Shown here: positions 26,404 to 34,836 of the stretch, one piece after another
Layout: every line of letters starts with the position of its first letter
How positions within the stretch are numbered: the first letter of the stretch is position 1
Assembly (NCBI GenBank): GCA_903847605.1
Contig: CAINED010000014.1
Coordinates: 91,865-155,864, forward strand
Source of the DNA: an uncultured Hyphomicrobiales bacterium
GTDB lineage: Bacteria > Pseudomonadota > Alphaproteobacteria > Rhizobiales > Beijerinckiaceae
Direction: 5' to 3'
Length of the DNA: 64,000 bases
Translations under genes and position numbers: made by a program
The notes under the pieces: model-generated
Seen by the model: the letters and a program-made list of their open reading frames with translations, nothing else
What the model was told of the DNA's origin: nothing
Database searches by the model: none

Positions 26404-28260
26404 ATGAGATTGTCCATCCAGTAGTCGATCGCTGCACTTGTAATGGCCTCTGCGGGCATGTTTGCGCCCACCGCCTTGATCGCCGGCGACAAGATACTCA
26501 ACGGAAAGATCACCTCCGCCTCGGGCGAAACGCTCGCAGGCGTCACCGTATCCGCCAAGGCGGAAGGCTCCACGGTGACGTGGAGCGTCTTCACCGACGC
26601 CAATGGCGAATATTTCATTCCGCCTGCGCCTGAAGGCAAATATCGCGTCTGGGCGCAGGCGCTGGGTTATCATCGTGCGCTTGCGACCGTTGATACCTCC
26701 GCGCACAGCCGGCACGATCTGAAGCTTTCGCAGATCGCCGATTTCGAAACGCGCTGGCGGCAGTTGCCGGGCGATGAAATGCTCGCCGCGCTGCCCGAGG
26801 CGACGCCTGAAGATGCGCGTATGAAGAACATCTTCCGCGCCAATTGCGGGGGATGTCACACGCCGAATTTCGTGTTGCAGAAAAAGTTCGACGAGAACGG
26901 CTGGAGCGCGATCATCGATCTGATGAAGGTCGTACCCGTAACGGGCATTTATCCCGGAGAGAAGGCGAAGCCCAACGCCATTCTTCATCACCACCAGAAG
27001 GAACTCGCCCAATATCTCGCGCGCGTTCGCGGCCCCGGCGAGAACATTTTGAAAATTCGCGAGCGTGCGCGCCCCTCCGGCGAGTCGGCCCGTGCGGTCT
27101 TCAAGGAAGTCGATATTCCCGTCAACGAAGCGACCGGCGTCGGCGCGAAAATGCCGGTCGAGGATGGATCGGACTGGGCGCGCGGCGCGCCTTCGAAAGT
27201 CGGCGTCTTCATGCACGACTCCCTGATCGATTTCGACGGCAACGTCTGGTTCACGGTCAACAGCGCCAATCCCGATGCAACCATCGGCCGGGTGGACGGC
27301 AAGACATCGCAATTGCGCTTCCTCAAGGTGCAGGGCCCCAACAATCTCGCGGCAACAGCCCATGGCATGATCCGCGACAGGGAAGGCAATGTCTGGTTCG
27401 ACGTGAATTTCGTTGGCGGCCGGCGCTCGCTCGCCAAACTCGATCCACGCACCGACAAGATCGAGGTCTATGTCACCCCCGCCAGCATGTCGCCACTCGG
27501 CGGCGCTGTCACCATCGACATGGACGGCAAGGGCATGATCTGGGCCTCCGCGCCGGACGGCGCTTTGCGTTTCGATCCGGAGTCGCTGAGGTTCACTGAA
27601 TTCAAGTCCGTGCGTTTCAAGACGCCGAAAGGCAACGGCACGACTTACGGCGTCGCGGGCGACCGTGATGGCAATGGCTGGTGGGCGCAGATGCCGCTCG
27701 ACGTGATCGGCTACAGCGACATTTCCACCGGCAAATCCGGCGAGATTCAACTGTCGCCGGTCAAACATATCCTGGAAAACCAGCCGCCGGATCTGAGGAA
27801 GTTCTATGACGGCTTCGCCCAGCTCAGTTTCAATTCGCCGCTCCCCTGGCATCACGGACCGCGCCGCATGGGCACGGACAAGAACGGCGATGTATTGTGG
27901 ATCGGTAATTCGTGGAGCGGTTCGCTCACACGCATCGACACGCGCACGAAACAGGTGACTTACGTGCCGACGCCGGAGTCCGGCGCGCAACAGCCCTACC
28001 ACATCATGGTCGACTCGCAGCACAACGTCTGGGGCAATTTCTGGACCGCCGACAATATCGGCCGTTACGATCCTTCGACCCAGAAATGGACCACGTTCGA
28101 CCTGCCGCGGCGGGCGACGGAAATCCGGCACATCTATGTCACCGAGCATGAGGGGCGGCAGAAGGTCAGTCTGCCGGTCTATCGCACGGGCCAGATTGCC
28201 GTGATGACCGTACGCACCGAACAGGAGCTGGCAGCCTTGAAGGCGCAGGCGGGACGCTGA
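26404..28260 (+). pseudogene. Carboxypeptidase-regulatory-domain / haem c / Vgb-like propeller protein with amber codon in the signal peptide
   Basis: The natural start is ATG 26404 (CGGGAG 7 bp upstream), reading MRLSIQ, then an in-frame TAG at 26422-26424, then SIAALVMASAGMFAPTALIAG. The amber codon thus splits an otherwise normal signal peptide. After it the frame is open to 28260. Domains in order: a carboxypeptidase regulatory-like/CNA-B fold (G.ITSASGETLAGVTVSAK), one haem c site at CGGCH (Cys148, Cys151, His152 counted from 26404), and a long Vgb-like beta-propeller with repeated DxxGNVWF units. The internal ATG at 26443 has no ribosome-binding site and would yield a signal peptide without a basic end. 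It is either a recent pseudogene, read-through, or a sequencing error. Confidence 0.7.
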
Positions 28261-28296
28261 TTTTTTAATTCCCGCATGGCGGTACGACATCCGGCA

Positions 28297-28321
28297 GGTG
28301 AGCGCGTTAAATGCGCTCACC
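28297..28321 (+). terminator. Terminator after the cytochrome/propeller unit
   Basis: Perfect 9-bp stem GGTGAGCGC-GTTAAAT-GCGCTCACC, 36 bp past the stop, followed by a pyrimidine-rich CCTTGCCTTTCC stretch. Confidence 0.75.
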
Positions 28322-28432
28322 CCTTGCCTTTCCTCGCGTTAGCCTTTGACCGGACAAAATTGCGCAGCTAGCTTGGCCACGACCCGCCGGAGGGCGGCGA
28401 TTATTCCCCGGACTCATTCGCAGGAGGGCGAC

Positions 28433-29467
28433 ATGAAATCCTTTGTACGCAAACTGACTGCTGGCGCGACGGCCATCGCTTTCATAGCGACCGCCTTCGG
28501 CGCGCAGGCGCAGCAAATCAAACTCACCCTGGCCGACCAGAATTCGCCGACGGCCTGGGGCCCGGCCAACGCCCTGACCCCGTGGGTGAAGCAGGTCGAG
28601 GATGCAACCAAGGGGCGCGTCAAACTCGAAGTCTATCCCTCGCAGACTCTGGTCAAGGGTATCGACATGTGGCGCGGCGTGCGCAGCGGCATCGCCGATA
28701 TCGGCTGGTGCGTGCAGAGCTATTGGCCCGACCAGACGCCGCTGTCGGATGTGATCGGTCTGCCCGGTCTTCCGATATCCAGCGCCGAGAAAGGAAGCGA
28801 GGCCCTATGGAAGGCCTATGAAAAATTCCCGGCGATGCAAAAGGAATATGGCGACATCGTTCCGCTGGTGCTCTGGACCGCGACGCCCTTCTTCGTTCTG
28901 ACGGCCAAGAAACAGGTCAAGACGCTCGACGATCTCAAGGGCATGAAAATCCGCGTCGTTGGCGGCCCCTCCATCGCCTGGGCCAAATCCATCGGCGCCG
29001 TGCCAACGCCGATGCCCATGCCCGACGTTTATCAGGCACTCGAACGCGGCGTCATCGACGCCGCCGGTACCCCCTGGGAAGCGGTGGTCGGCTTCCGCCT
29101 CTTCGAAGTCGGCCAGTACTATTCGGTGTTGCCGCTGGCCGTGGCTTATTTCTCGCTCTGCGCCAATCGCGCCAAGTGGAACAGCCTGCCGGCCGACGTG
29201 CGCGAGCAGATCATGAGCGTCAGCGGCCTCGCCGGCTCGAAGTTCTGGGGCAAGAACTTCTTCGACAGCGCCGAGAAGGAAGTCTACACGCGCGCCAAGG
29301 CCGCCAACCGTCCGATCGACCGCTACGACTTCCCGCCGGAAGAACTCGCGAAATTCCGCAAGTCCGCCGAGCCGCAATGGGAAGCCTGGGTGAAGCAGAT
29401 GGAAGGAAAGGGCCACAAGGAAGCCCGCGAAATCCTGAACTTCGTCGTTCAGACCCTGCAAAACTGA
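28433..29467 (+). CDS. TRAP transporter substrate-binding protein (DctP family)
   Basis: 344 residues with a signal peptide (cleavage near AQAQ-QI). The mature protein shows the DctP pattern IKLTLADQNSPTAWGP, a VYPSQTLVKG segment, RSGIADIGW and the TRAP-binding DDLKGMKIRVVG strand. A conserved arginine for carboxylate binding is in KIRVVGG. An AGGAGG ribosome-binding site sits 6 bp before the ATG. It captures an organic acid in the periplasm for the DctQ/DctM permease encoded next. A hairpin between it and the permease genes probably lowers permease expression relative to the binding protein. Confidence 0.93.
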   Translation: MKSFVRKLTAGATAIAFIATAFGAQAQQIKLTLADQNSPTAWGPANALTPWVKQVEDATKGRVKLEVYPSQTLVKGIDMWRGVRSGIADIGWCVQSYWPDQTPLSDVIGLPGLPISSAEKGSEALWKAYEKFPAMQKEYGDIVPLVLWTATPFFVLTAKKQVKTLDDLKGMKIRVVGGPSIAWAKSIGAVPTPMPMPDVYQALERGVIDAAGTPWEAVVGFRLFEVGQYYSVLPLAVAYFSLCANRAKWNSLPADVREQIMSVSGLAGSKFWGKNFFDSAEKEVYTRAKAANRPIDRYDFPPEELAKFRKSAEPQWEAWVKQMEGKGHKEAREILNFVVQTLQN

Positions 29468-29518
29468 TCCGTGCGTTGCTTCGCTGCATTGATGCGGCGA
29501 ACGTTCAAGTGCCTTGCG

Positions 29519-29553
29519 ATGCCCCTGCTGCGCAATGAAGCGGGCAGGGGCAT
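29519..29553 (+). terminator. Intra-operon hairpin between TRAP binding-protein and permease genes
   Basis: Perfect 10-bp inverted repeat ATGCCCCTGC/GCAGGGGCAT with a 15-nt loop and TCTCTCAT behind it. The weak T-run suits partial termination or 3'-end protection of the binding-protein mRNA. Confidence 0.65.
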
Positions 29554-29585
29554 TCTCTCATAAGAGTGCAGGCAAGAGCGTGGCC

Positions 29586-29609
29586 CGAAAAAGTTGCGCG
29601 ACTTTTTCG
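29586..29609. repeat. AT-rich-armed palindrome CGAAAAAGT/ACTTTTTCG
   Basis: Perfect 9-bp stem with the 6-nt loop TGCGCG in the 225-bp gap before the small permease gene. Similar GAAAAAGT...ACTTTTTC palindromes recur between genes in Hyphomicrobiales from general knowledge; only one copy is seen here. Confidence 0.5.
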
Positions 29610-29692
29610 ATCAGGCTGCGCTCCACTTTGATAAATCAGCGTGCTGTCAGGCCAGATGGTTCATCTGGTTCGAAAGTGCGCAAGGGGGGCGC

Positions 29693-30208
29693 GTGAAAAC
29701 GATCGAAACGCTGTTTGCGCGGATGGAATCCGTGCTGATCTGGGTCGCCATGATTGCGACCGTTATCGTCATGGTGATGACCAGCGCCGACGCGCTGCTG
29801 CGCTATTCGCTGAACTCGCCGATCATCTTCGCCTTCGAGATCACCGAAAAGTATCTCATGCCCGCCTCGATCTTTCTGGCGATGTCCTACGCCTATCGAT
29901 ACGGCGCATTCATTCGCGTGACGTTTCTCGTCGACCGCCTGTCGGGCGGCGTAAAAGCAGCCGCGAATATTCTCGTCTGGATTATCTCCTTCGTCTGCTG
30001 CGCCTTTTTTCTCTATGCGACATCGAAACAGGCGCTCATCGCCTTGTCCGACACGACCAATCTCGCCACCGTGAACATTCTCGCAGGACCGGCCTACGCG
30101 CTGGTGCCCGCAGGATTTCTTCTCCTTTGTCTCGCGCTTCTCCTGGACCTGCCGAAAGCCCCTTCGGGCGAGGCCGCGCTGTTCGTCCAGGACGAACCGC
30201 AGTCCTGA
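29693..30208 (+). CDS. TRAP transporter small permease (DctQ family)
   Basis: 171 residues with four transmembrane segments, the DctQ arrangement. The first pair includes VLIWVAMIATVIVMVMTSAD and the LLRYSLNSPIIFAFEITEKYLM connector with the family's (R/W)Y...P..w.eE-like region. The start is GTG at 29693 with AAGGGGGG upstream; an in-frame ATG at 29726 and upstream codons are less likely. Together with DctM it forms the proton/sodium-driven importer of the ligand bound by the DctP protein. Confidence 0.9.
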   Translation: MKTIETLFARMESVLIWVAMIATVIVMVMTSADALLRYSLNSPIIFAFEITEKYLMPASIFLAMSYAYRYGAFIRVTFLVDRLSGGVKAAANILVWIISFVCCAFFLYATSKQALIALSDTTNLATVNILAGPAYALVPAGFLLLCLALLLDLPKAPSGEAALFVQDEPQS

Positions 30209-30226
30209 CGGAACCGAAAGTCGAAC

Positions 30227-31516
30227 ATGGCGACCTATCTTCCCATCCTCATCCTGATCGGCATGCTGCTGCTGGGCGTGCCGATTGCGATTTCGCTCGC
30301 GGCTTCCGGCATGATCGGGTTGTGGATCGTCAGCGGCGACATCAACCGCGTAATTGGTCTCGTAAGCCTGAGCCCCTTCAGCACCGTCGCGGTTTACGAC
30401 CTCACGACCATCCCGATGTTCATTCTGATGGCGTATTTTTCCGCCTCCAGCGGGCTCGCGCGCGATCTCTATCAGGCGGCTGCCAACTATCTCGCGCATG
30501 TGCGCGGCGGTCTCGCCATGGCGACAGTCGCCGCCTGCGGAATCTTCGGCGCGATGTCCGGCGCGAGCGTTGCAGCCGCTTCGGTCATGTCGAAAATTGC
30601 CATGCCCGAAATGCGCCGGCACGGCTATTCCGACGAACTGGCGGCCGGCTCCATCGGCGTCGGCTCGACGCTCGACATTCTGATCCCGCCGAGCATCGCC
30701 ATGGTGATCTACGGCGTGGCGACGCAGACCTCCATCGGCAAACTTCTCATCGCCGGTATCATCCCCGGCATCATCGTCGGCGTGCTGCTGATGTTCTCGA
30801 TCTGGCTGTGGGTCCGGCTGTCGCCGTCGCATGCGCCGGAAACGCACCGCGTCGATCTGGCGACCCGTCGCGCCAGCCTCATGCGCGTGTGGCCGTCCCT
30901 GCTGCTCATCGCCATCGTGATCGCGATGCTTTACAGCGGCGTTGCGACGCCGAGCGAAGTCGGCGCGCTTGGCGCGCTCTTTGCCGCGATCATCGGCGTA
31001 TTCTTCGGCCGCCTCGATTTCTCCGGAGCGATGGAAGCGGTCCGCCAGACGATCCGCACCTCGACGATGATCTTTCTGATTCTCATCGGCGCGACGATCT
31101 TCGGCAACTACATGGCGCTCAGCCGCATCCCCTCGGAAATCGTCGGCGCGGTGACGGCGATGAACCTCAATCGCTGGGTCGTCATCATCGGAATCATGGT
31201 CGCCTATTTCGTCGTCAGCATGTTCATGGACGAGATCCCCCTCCTGTTGCTGACCTTGCAACTGACCTTCCCGTTGATCATGGCGCTGGGTTTCGACCCC
31301 ATCTGGTTCGGCGTCATATCCATGTTGCTTGTCGCCATGGGTCTCGTGTTTCCGCCTGTCGGCATGGTCGCCTTTGTTGTCAGCGCGACGGGCGGGGTTA
31401 GCCTCGTGAAGGTCTACAAGGGCACGAGCATCCTGATGGTGGCGCTGTTCGCGACAACGGTGCTGGTGATGGTCTTCCCGGAAATCGTACTCTGGCTGCC
31501 GCGCACGATGCGCTAG
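30227..31516 (+). CDS. TRAP transporter large permease (DctM family)
   Basis: 429 residues, normal length, with about 12 hydrophobic segments. It has the DctM markers MAYFSASSGLARDLY, GIFGAMSGASVAAASVM and GSTLDILIPPSIAMVIYG, the last being the ion- and substrate-binding hairpin. It lies 18 bp after dctQ and completes a three-gene TRAP operon. The transported ligand cannot be identified, but EutA-like and cupin genes downstream may belong to the same catabolic locus. Confidence 0.93.
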   Translation: MATYLPILILIGMLLLGVPIAISLAASGMIGLWIVSGDINRVIGLVSLSPFSTVAVYDLTTIPMFILMAYFSASSGLARDLYQAAANYLAHVRGGLAMATVAACGIFGAMSGASVAAASVMSKIAMPEMRRHGYSDELAAGSIGVGSTLDILIPPSIAMVIYGVATQTSIGKLLIAGIIPGIIVGVLLMFSIWLWVRLSPSHAPETHRVDLATRRASLMRVWPSLLLIAIVIAMLYSGVATPSEVGALGALFAAIIGVFFGRLDFSGAMEAVRQTIRTSTMIFLILIGATIFGNYMALSRIPSEIVGAVTAMNLNRWVVIIGIMVAYFVVSMFMDEIPLLLLTLQLTFPLIMALGFDPIWFGVISMLLVAMGLVFPPVGMVAFVVSATGGVSLVKVYKGTSILMVALFATTVLVMVFPEIVLWLPRTMR

Positions 31517-31629
31517 CCCTTCAGCCTGTCCATGCCGTGTGCGCGATCGCACAGAGGCGGCTGCGCCACGCCGTCAAATTGCTGATGGCGTTTAGCCCAT
31601 GATTTAGTTTTCCGCCACGAGGGCCCCAG

Positions 31630-31851
31630 ATGACGAACGGACCGAAACTTCCCGAACTTCCCGCGGCCCCCGAGCTTGCGGATGCGCAGCAGATTGCCGC
31701 CGAGGCAGCGAAAGCGGCTGGCGAGCCCGAAAAGCAGAATGCCGCCGCTACGGCACAGGATTCCGGCGTCATGGACACCATCGGCACGGTCGTTGATGTC
31801 GTCGATCTCGGCTCATCGGTCGTCTCCTCGATCTTCGACATATTTTCCTGA
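31630..31851 (+). CDS. Small hypothetical protein with C-terminal hydrophobic helix
   Basis: 73 residues, no recognised family. The N-terminal half is Pro/Ala/Glu-rich and probably disordered or coiled (LPELPAAPELADAQQIAAEAAKAAG). The C-terminal 25 residues (TIGTVVDVVDLGSSVVSSIFDIF) are hydrophobic with periodic acids, resembling an amphipathic membrane-associating helix. GAGGG precedes the ATG. It is short enough to be spurious, but composition and start signal favour a real gene. Confidence 0.45.
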   Translation: MTNGPKLPELPAAPELADAQQIAAEAAKAAGEPEKQNAAATAQDSGVMDTIGTVVDVVDLGSSVVSSIFDIFS

Positions 31852-32065
31852 CAGGCAGCTTGAGTCGGGCCGACCGATCCGGCCGCTGAAAAAGCTCCGG
31901 CCCGTCGCCGGGGGGGAGCATTTGCTTTGGTCTCGAACCATCGCTAATGATGGGTGCGCGGCCATGGTCGGCTTCATCGCCTGCCCAACGCCGGAATTCA
32001 TACGACTTTGCGGTCCGCTTCGCCCTCGAGAGTTGAAGAGCCGCGATGGGAGGACGGCCATTCCG

Positions 32066-33571
32066 ATGCATGATGCGCTATTCGATCACGAGCATGTCCA
32101 GGTTTCCGAAGAGGCGCGGCTCGCGATCGCCCAGTCGATCTGGGAACAGGAGAATGTGGAACTCAAGACCGTCGGCATCGACATCGGCTCTTCCACCTCG
32201 CACCTGCTCTTCGCCAAAGTTATCCTGCAGCGCCAGACTCAGGGACTTTCCAGCCGTTTCGTAGTGATCGAGCGCCATGTGCTCTGGCGTTCTCCGATCA
32301 TGCTGACGCCCTTCCTGTCCGACGGCACGATCGACGCCCATTCGCTCGCCCATTTCATCGAGGACGCCTACGCCAGCGCCGGCTTCAAGCGCAGCGACGT
32401 CGATTCCGGCGCGGTGATCCTCACCGGCGAAGCGATCAAGAAAACCAATGCGCGCGCTATCGACGAGATTTTCGCCGCGGAAGCGGGAAAGTTCGTTTGC
32501 GCCACAGCCGGCCACAAGCTCGAATGCCTGCTGGCGGCGCACGGCTCAGGCGCTGTCGCCCTGTCGAAGGCCCGGCAGAATTGCATTCTCCACGTCGATA
32601 TCGGCGGCGGCACGACGAAACTGGCGCTGATCGACAAGGGGCATGTCGTCGCCATGCAGGCCTTTGCCGTGGGCGGACGCCTCATCGCACAGGATGCCGA
32701 CGGCGCCTGGACGCGCTTCGACGACAGCGCGCAGGAAATCGCGAAGGAGACAGGCTGGCCGGCCGATCCCGCTTCGCTGGCCGACGAAGGCTTGCGGAAG
32801 AAATACGCCGCACGTCTCGCCGATGTCGCTGCCGACTATATTCTCGGCGCGCCCAAGGATTCTCTGGGCAAGGCGCTCGAATTGACCGAGCCGCTACCGG
32901 AATTCCCCAAGCCGCAGGGCTTTACCTTCTCGGGCGGCGTCGGAGAATATATCTTCAACTACGAAGCGCGCGATTATGGCGACGTCGCGCGCCTCCTCGC
33001 CAATGCGCTCACCGAGCGTCTTGCGAAACGCACAAAGATCCCGCTGATCGATCCCGGCCAGCGCATCCGCGCCACCGTGATCGGGGCATCGCAATTCACG
33101 GTGCAGGTCTCCGGCAAGACCATCTACATCGGCGATGGCGAGGCTCTGCCGGTGCATAATATTCCCGTCGTGCGGCCGGAGATCGATCTTTCCGGCGTCA
33201 TCGATGAAGCGGCCATCGCGCAGGCCATTCGCACGTCCGTCGGCAATCTGGACATGGACGTCTCGCAGAAGCTGGCGCTCGCGTTCACATGGGAAGGCGA
33301 TCCCGAATATGCACGGCTCGCCGCCATGGGCCGCGCCGTGAAAGCGGCCTTCGCGCCCGATGGCAGCCGCAACGAGTTGCTCGTCGTGATGATCGACGGC
33401 GATATCGGCAAGACCTTCGGACGCATTCTACGCGAGGAACTCGACATGCCCGGCCCGCTGGTCTCCATCGATGGCGTGCAGTTGCAGGAACTCGACTTCG
33501 TCGACGTCGGCAGCCTTATCGATCCGCCCGGGGTCGTGCCGGTTGTGATCAAATCGCTTCTGTTCTCATAA
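32066..33571 (+). CDS. EutA-like ethanolamine ammonia-lyase reactivase, solitary
   Basis: 501 residues of the EutA family (actin-like ATPase fold). Phosphate-binding motifs are VGIDIGSSTSHLLFAK near the N-terminus and LHVDIGGGTTKLALID in the middle; ILTGEAIKKTNARAIDEIFAAE and GKFVCATAGHKLE are EutA hallmarks. EutA releases damaged cobalamin from ethanolamine ammonia-lyase, but no eutB or eutC is in the window. ATG 32066 has GGGAGGAC about 11 bp upstream; the frame is open to 31676. Its stop lies 20 bp before the bicupin gene, so they are probably one operon. Confidence 0.8.
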   Translation: MHDALFDHEHVQVSEEARLAIAQSIWEQENVELKTVGIDIGSSTSHLLFAKVILQRQTQGLSSRFVVIERHVLWRSPIMLTPFLSDGTIDAHSLAHFIEDAYASAGFKRSDVDSGAVILTGEAIKKTNARAIDEIFAAEAGKFVCATAGHKLECLLAAHGSGAVALSKARQNCILHVDIGGGTTKLALIDKGHVVAMQAFAVGGRLIAQDADGAWTRFDDSAQEIAKETGWPADPASLADEGLRKKYAARLADVAADYILGAPKDSLGKALELTEPLPEFPKPQGFTFSGGVGEYIFNYEARDYGDVARLLANALTERLAKRTKIPLIDPGQRIRATVIGASQFTVQVSGKTIYIGDGEALPVHNIPVVRPEIDLSGVIDEAAIAQAIRTSVGNLDMDVSQKLALAFTWEGDPEYARLAAMGRAVKAAFAPDGSRNELLVVMIDGDIGKTFGRILREELDMPGPLVSIDGVQLQELDFVDVGSLIDPPGVVPVVIKSLLFS

Positions 33572-33591
33572 TAAGCGCAAAGGAGAGGAAC

Positions 33592-34707
33592 ATGGCCATC
33601 AATCAGGGTCAGAACTACAATATCGACGCCTATCTCAACTGGGTCGACAAGGAAGGTCTGCCGATCGCCGAGGACTACGGCATCGACCTGTTCGCGGTCG
33701 AGACGAAGATGTGGCCGCGCTACGGCGTGAAAGGTGCTGCGGTTCATCTCAAGGGTCGCGGCGATTTCGCCAACATGTTCTTGCTCGACATTCCCCCGGG
33801 CGGCTCGACCGAGCCCGCGCGTCACATCTACGAGGACGTTTATTATTGCCTCGAAGGCCACGGCTCGACACAGGTCGAATTCGCCGACGGCACCAAGCGC
33901 AGTTTCGAATGGGGCCCTCGCGCCATGTTCGCGATCCCGCTCAATGCGAAGCATCGCCACTTCAACGGCTCGGGCCGTGAGCGCGCGCTGCTGGTCACCA
34001 CGACAGACCTGCCGCTGGTGATGAACACATTCCACAACGAGAAGTTCGTCTTCGACAACAACTTCGACTTTAACGAACGCGCCGGCAAGCAGGGCTATTA
34101 TTCCGGCGAAGGCGATATGATCACCGTGCGCCCCGGCAATCACATGTGGGAAACGAATTTCGTTCCCGATCTCGGCGCGATCGAACTGCGCGAATGGGGT
34201 GATCGCGGCGCGGGCGGCACGAACATCATGTTCGTTCTCGCCGACGGTACGATGCACGCCCACATTTCGGAAATGCCTGTCGGCACGTACAAGAAGGGCC
34301 ATCGTCATGGCCCGGGATTCCACGTCATGTGTGTGACCGGCCATGGCTATTCCCTGCTGTGGTTCGAAGGCGAAAAGGATTTCCTGCGCATCGACTGGAA
34401 ACACGGCGTCGTCTTCCCGCCCGCCGACAAACAGTTCCACCAGCACTTCAACTCTTCGACAGCTCCCGCGCGCTATCTCGCCACGGGCACAGGCGGACTT
34501 CGCTACCCGTTGACCACAAGCGTGCGCCGCTCGATCTGGGGTCTCAAGCCCGGTGAGAAGGGCGCCGTCTCCACCTCCATCAAGGAGGGCGGCGACCAGA
34601 TGGAATACGAGGATCAGGATCCGCGCATCCACGCCATCTGGCTTGAGGATATGAAGAAGAACGGCGTCCAGCCGAAGATGCAGAAGTGGTTCCCGGACGC
34701 TGTCTGA
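33592..34707 (+). CDS. Bicupin protein
   Basis: 371 residues with two cupin barrels. The first (about residues 55-130) has PARHIYEDVYYCLEGHGS and a second motif with LNAKHRHFN. The second (about 215-310) has HAHISEMPVGTYKKGHRHG and HVMCVTGHGYSLLWFEG. The His-rich motifs could hold a metal, as in gentisate dioxygenase or oxalate decarboxylase-like bicupins, but the substrate is not identifiable. AGGAGAGG precedes the ATG. It follows the EutA-like gene by 20 bp and ends before a strong terminator, so the pair may form one functional unit. Confidence 0.8.
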   Translation: MAINQGQNYNIDAYLNWVDKEGLPIAEDYGIDLFAVETKMWPRYGVKGAAVHLKGRGDFANMFLLDIPPGGSTEPARHIYEDVYYCLEGHGSTQVEFADGTKRSFEWGPRAMFAIPLNAKHRHFNGSGRERALLVTTTDLPLVMNTFHNEKFVFDNNFDFNERAGKQGYYSGEGDMITVRPGNHMWETNFVPDLGAIELREWGDRGAGGTNIMFVLADGTMHAHISEMPVGTYKKGHRHGPGFHVMCVTGHGYSLLWFEGEKDFLRIDWKHGVVFPPADKQFHQHFNSSTAPARYLATGTGGLRYPLTTSVRRSIWGLKPGEKGAVSTSIKEGGDQMEYEDQDPRIHAIWLEDMKKNGVQPKMQKWFPDAV

Positions 34708-34728
34708 TCTACACAGTTGTTGAATTCC

Positions 34729-34755
34729 AAAGGGCGCCAATGTGCGCCCTTTTTT
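34729..34755 (+). terminator. Rho-independent terminator after the bicupin gene
   Basis: 9-bp perfect stem AAAGGGCGC-CAATGT-GCGCCCTTT with a run of six T (34750-34755), 22 bp past the stop. Confidence 0.95.
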
Positions 34756-34836
34756 CATGTGTCGATTCCCGTGCTTGCTGCTTCTTCCCCTGTTCGGCTA
34801 GGCTTCCTGCCGGGGGATGATAAGGGAGGACGCCAC

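Noticed and set aside
26377..28320. 647-codon open frame antisense to the propeller gene
   Set aside because: It was considered because the sense gene has an amber codon, but the sense frame shows real domains (CGGCH, repeated propeller units) and the antisense frame shows none.
31676..32065. 130-codon upstream extension of the EutA-like gene
   Set aside because: It overlaps the small gene at 31630 in another frame, is Arg/Ser-rich and unlike EutA; the GGGAGGAC motif supports the start at 32066.
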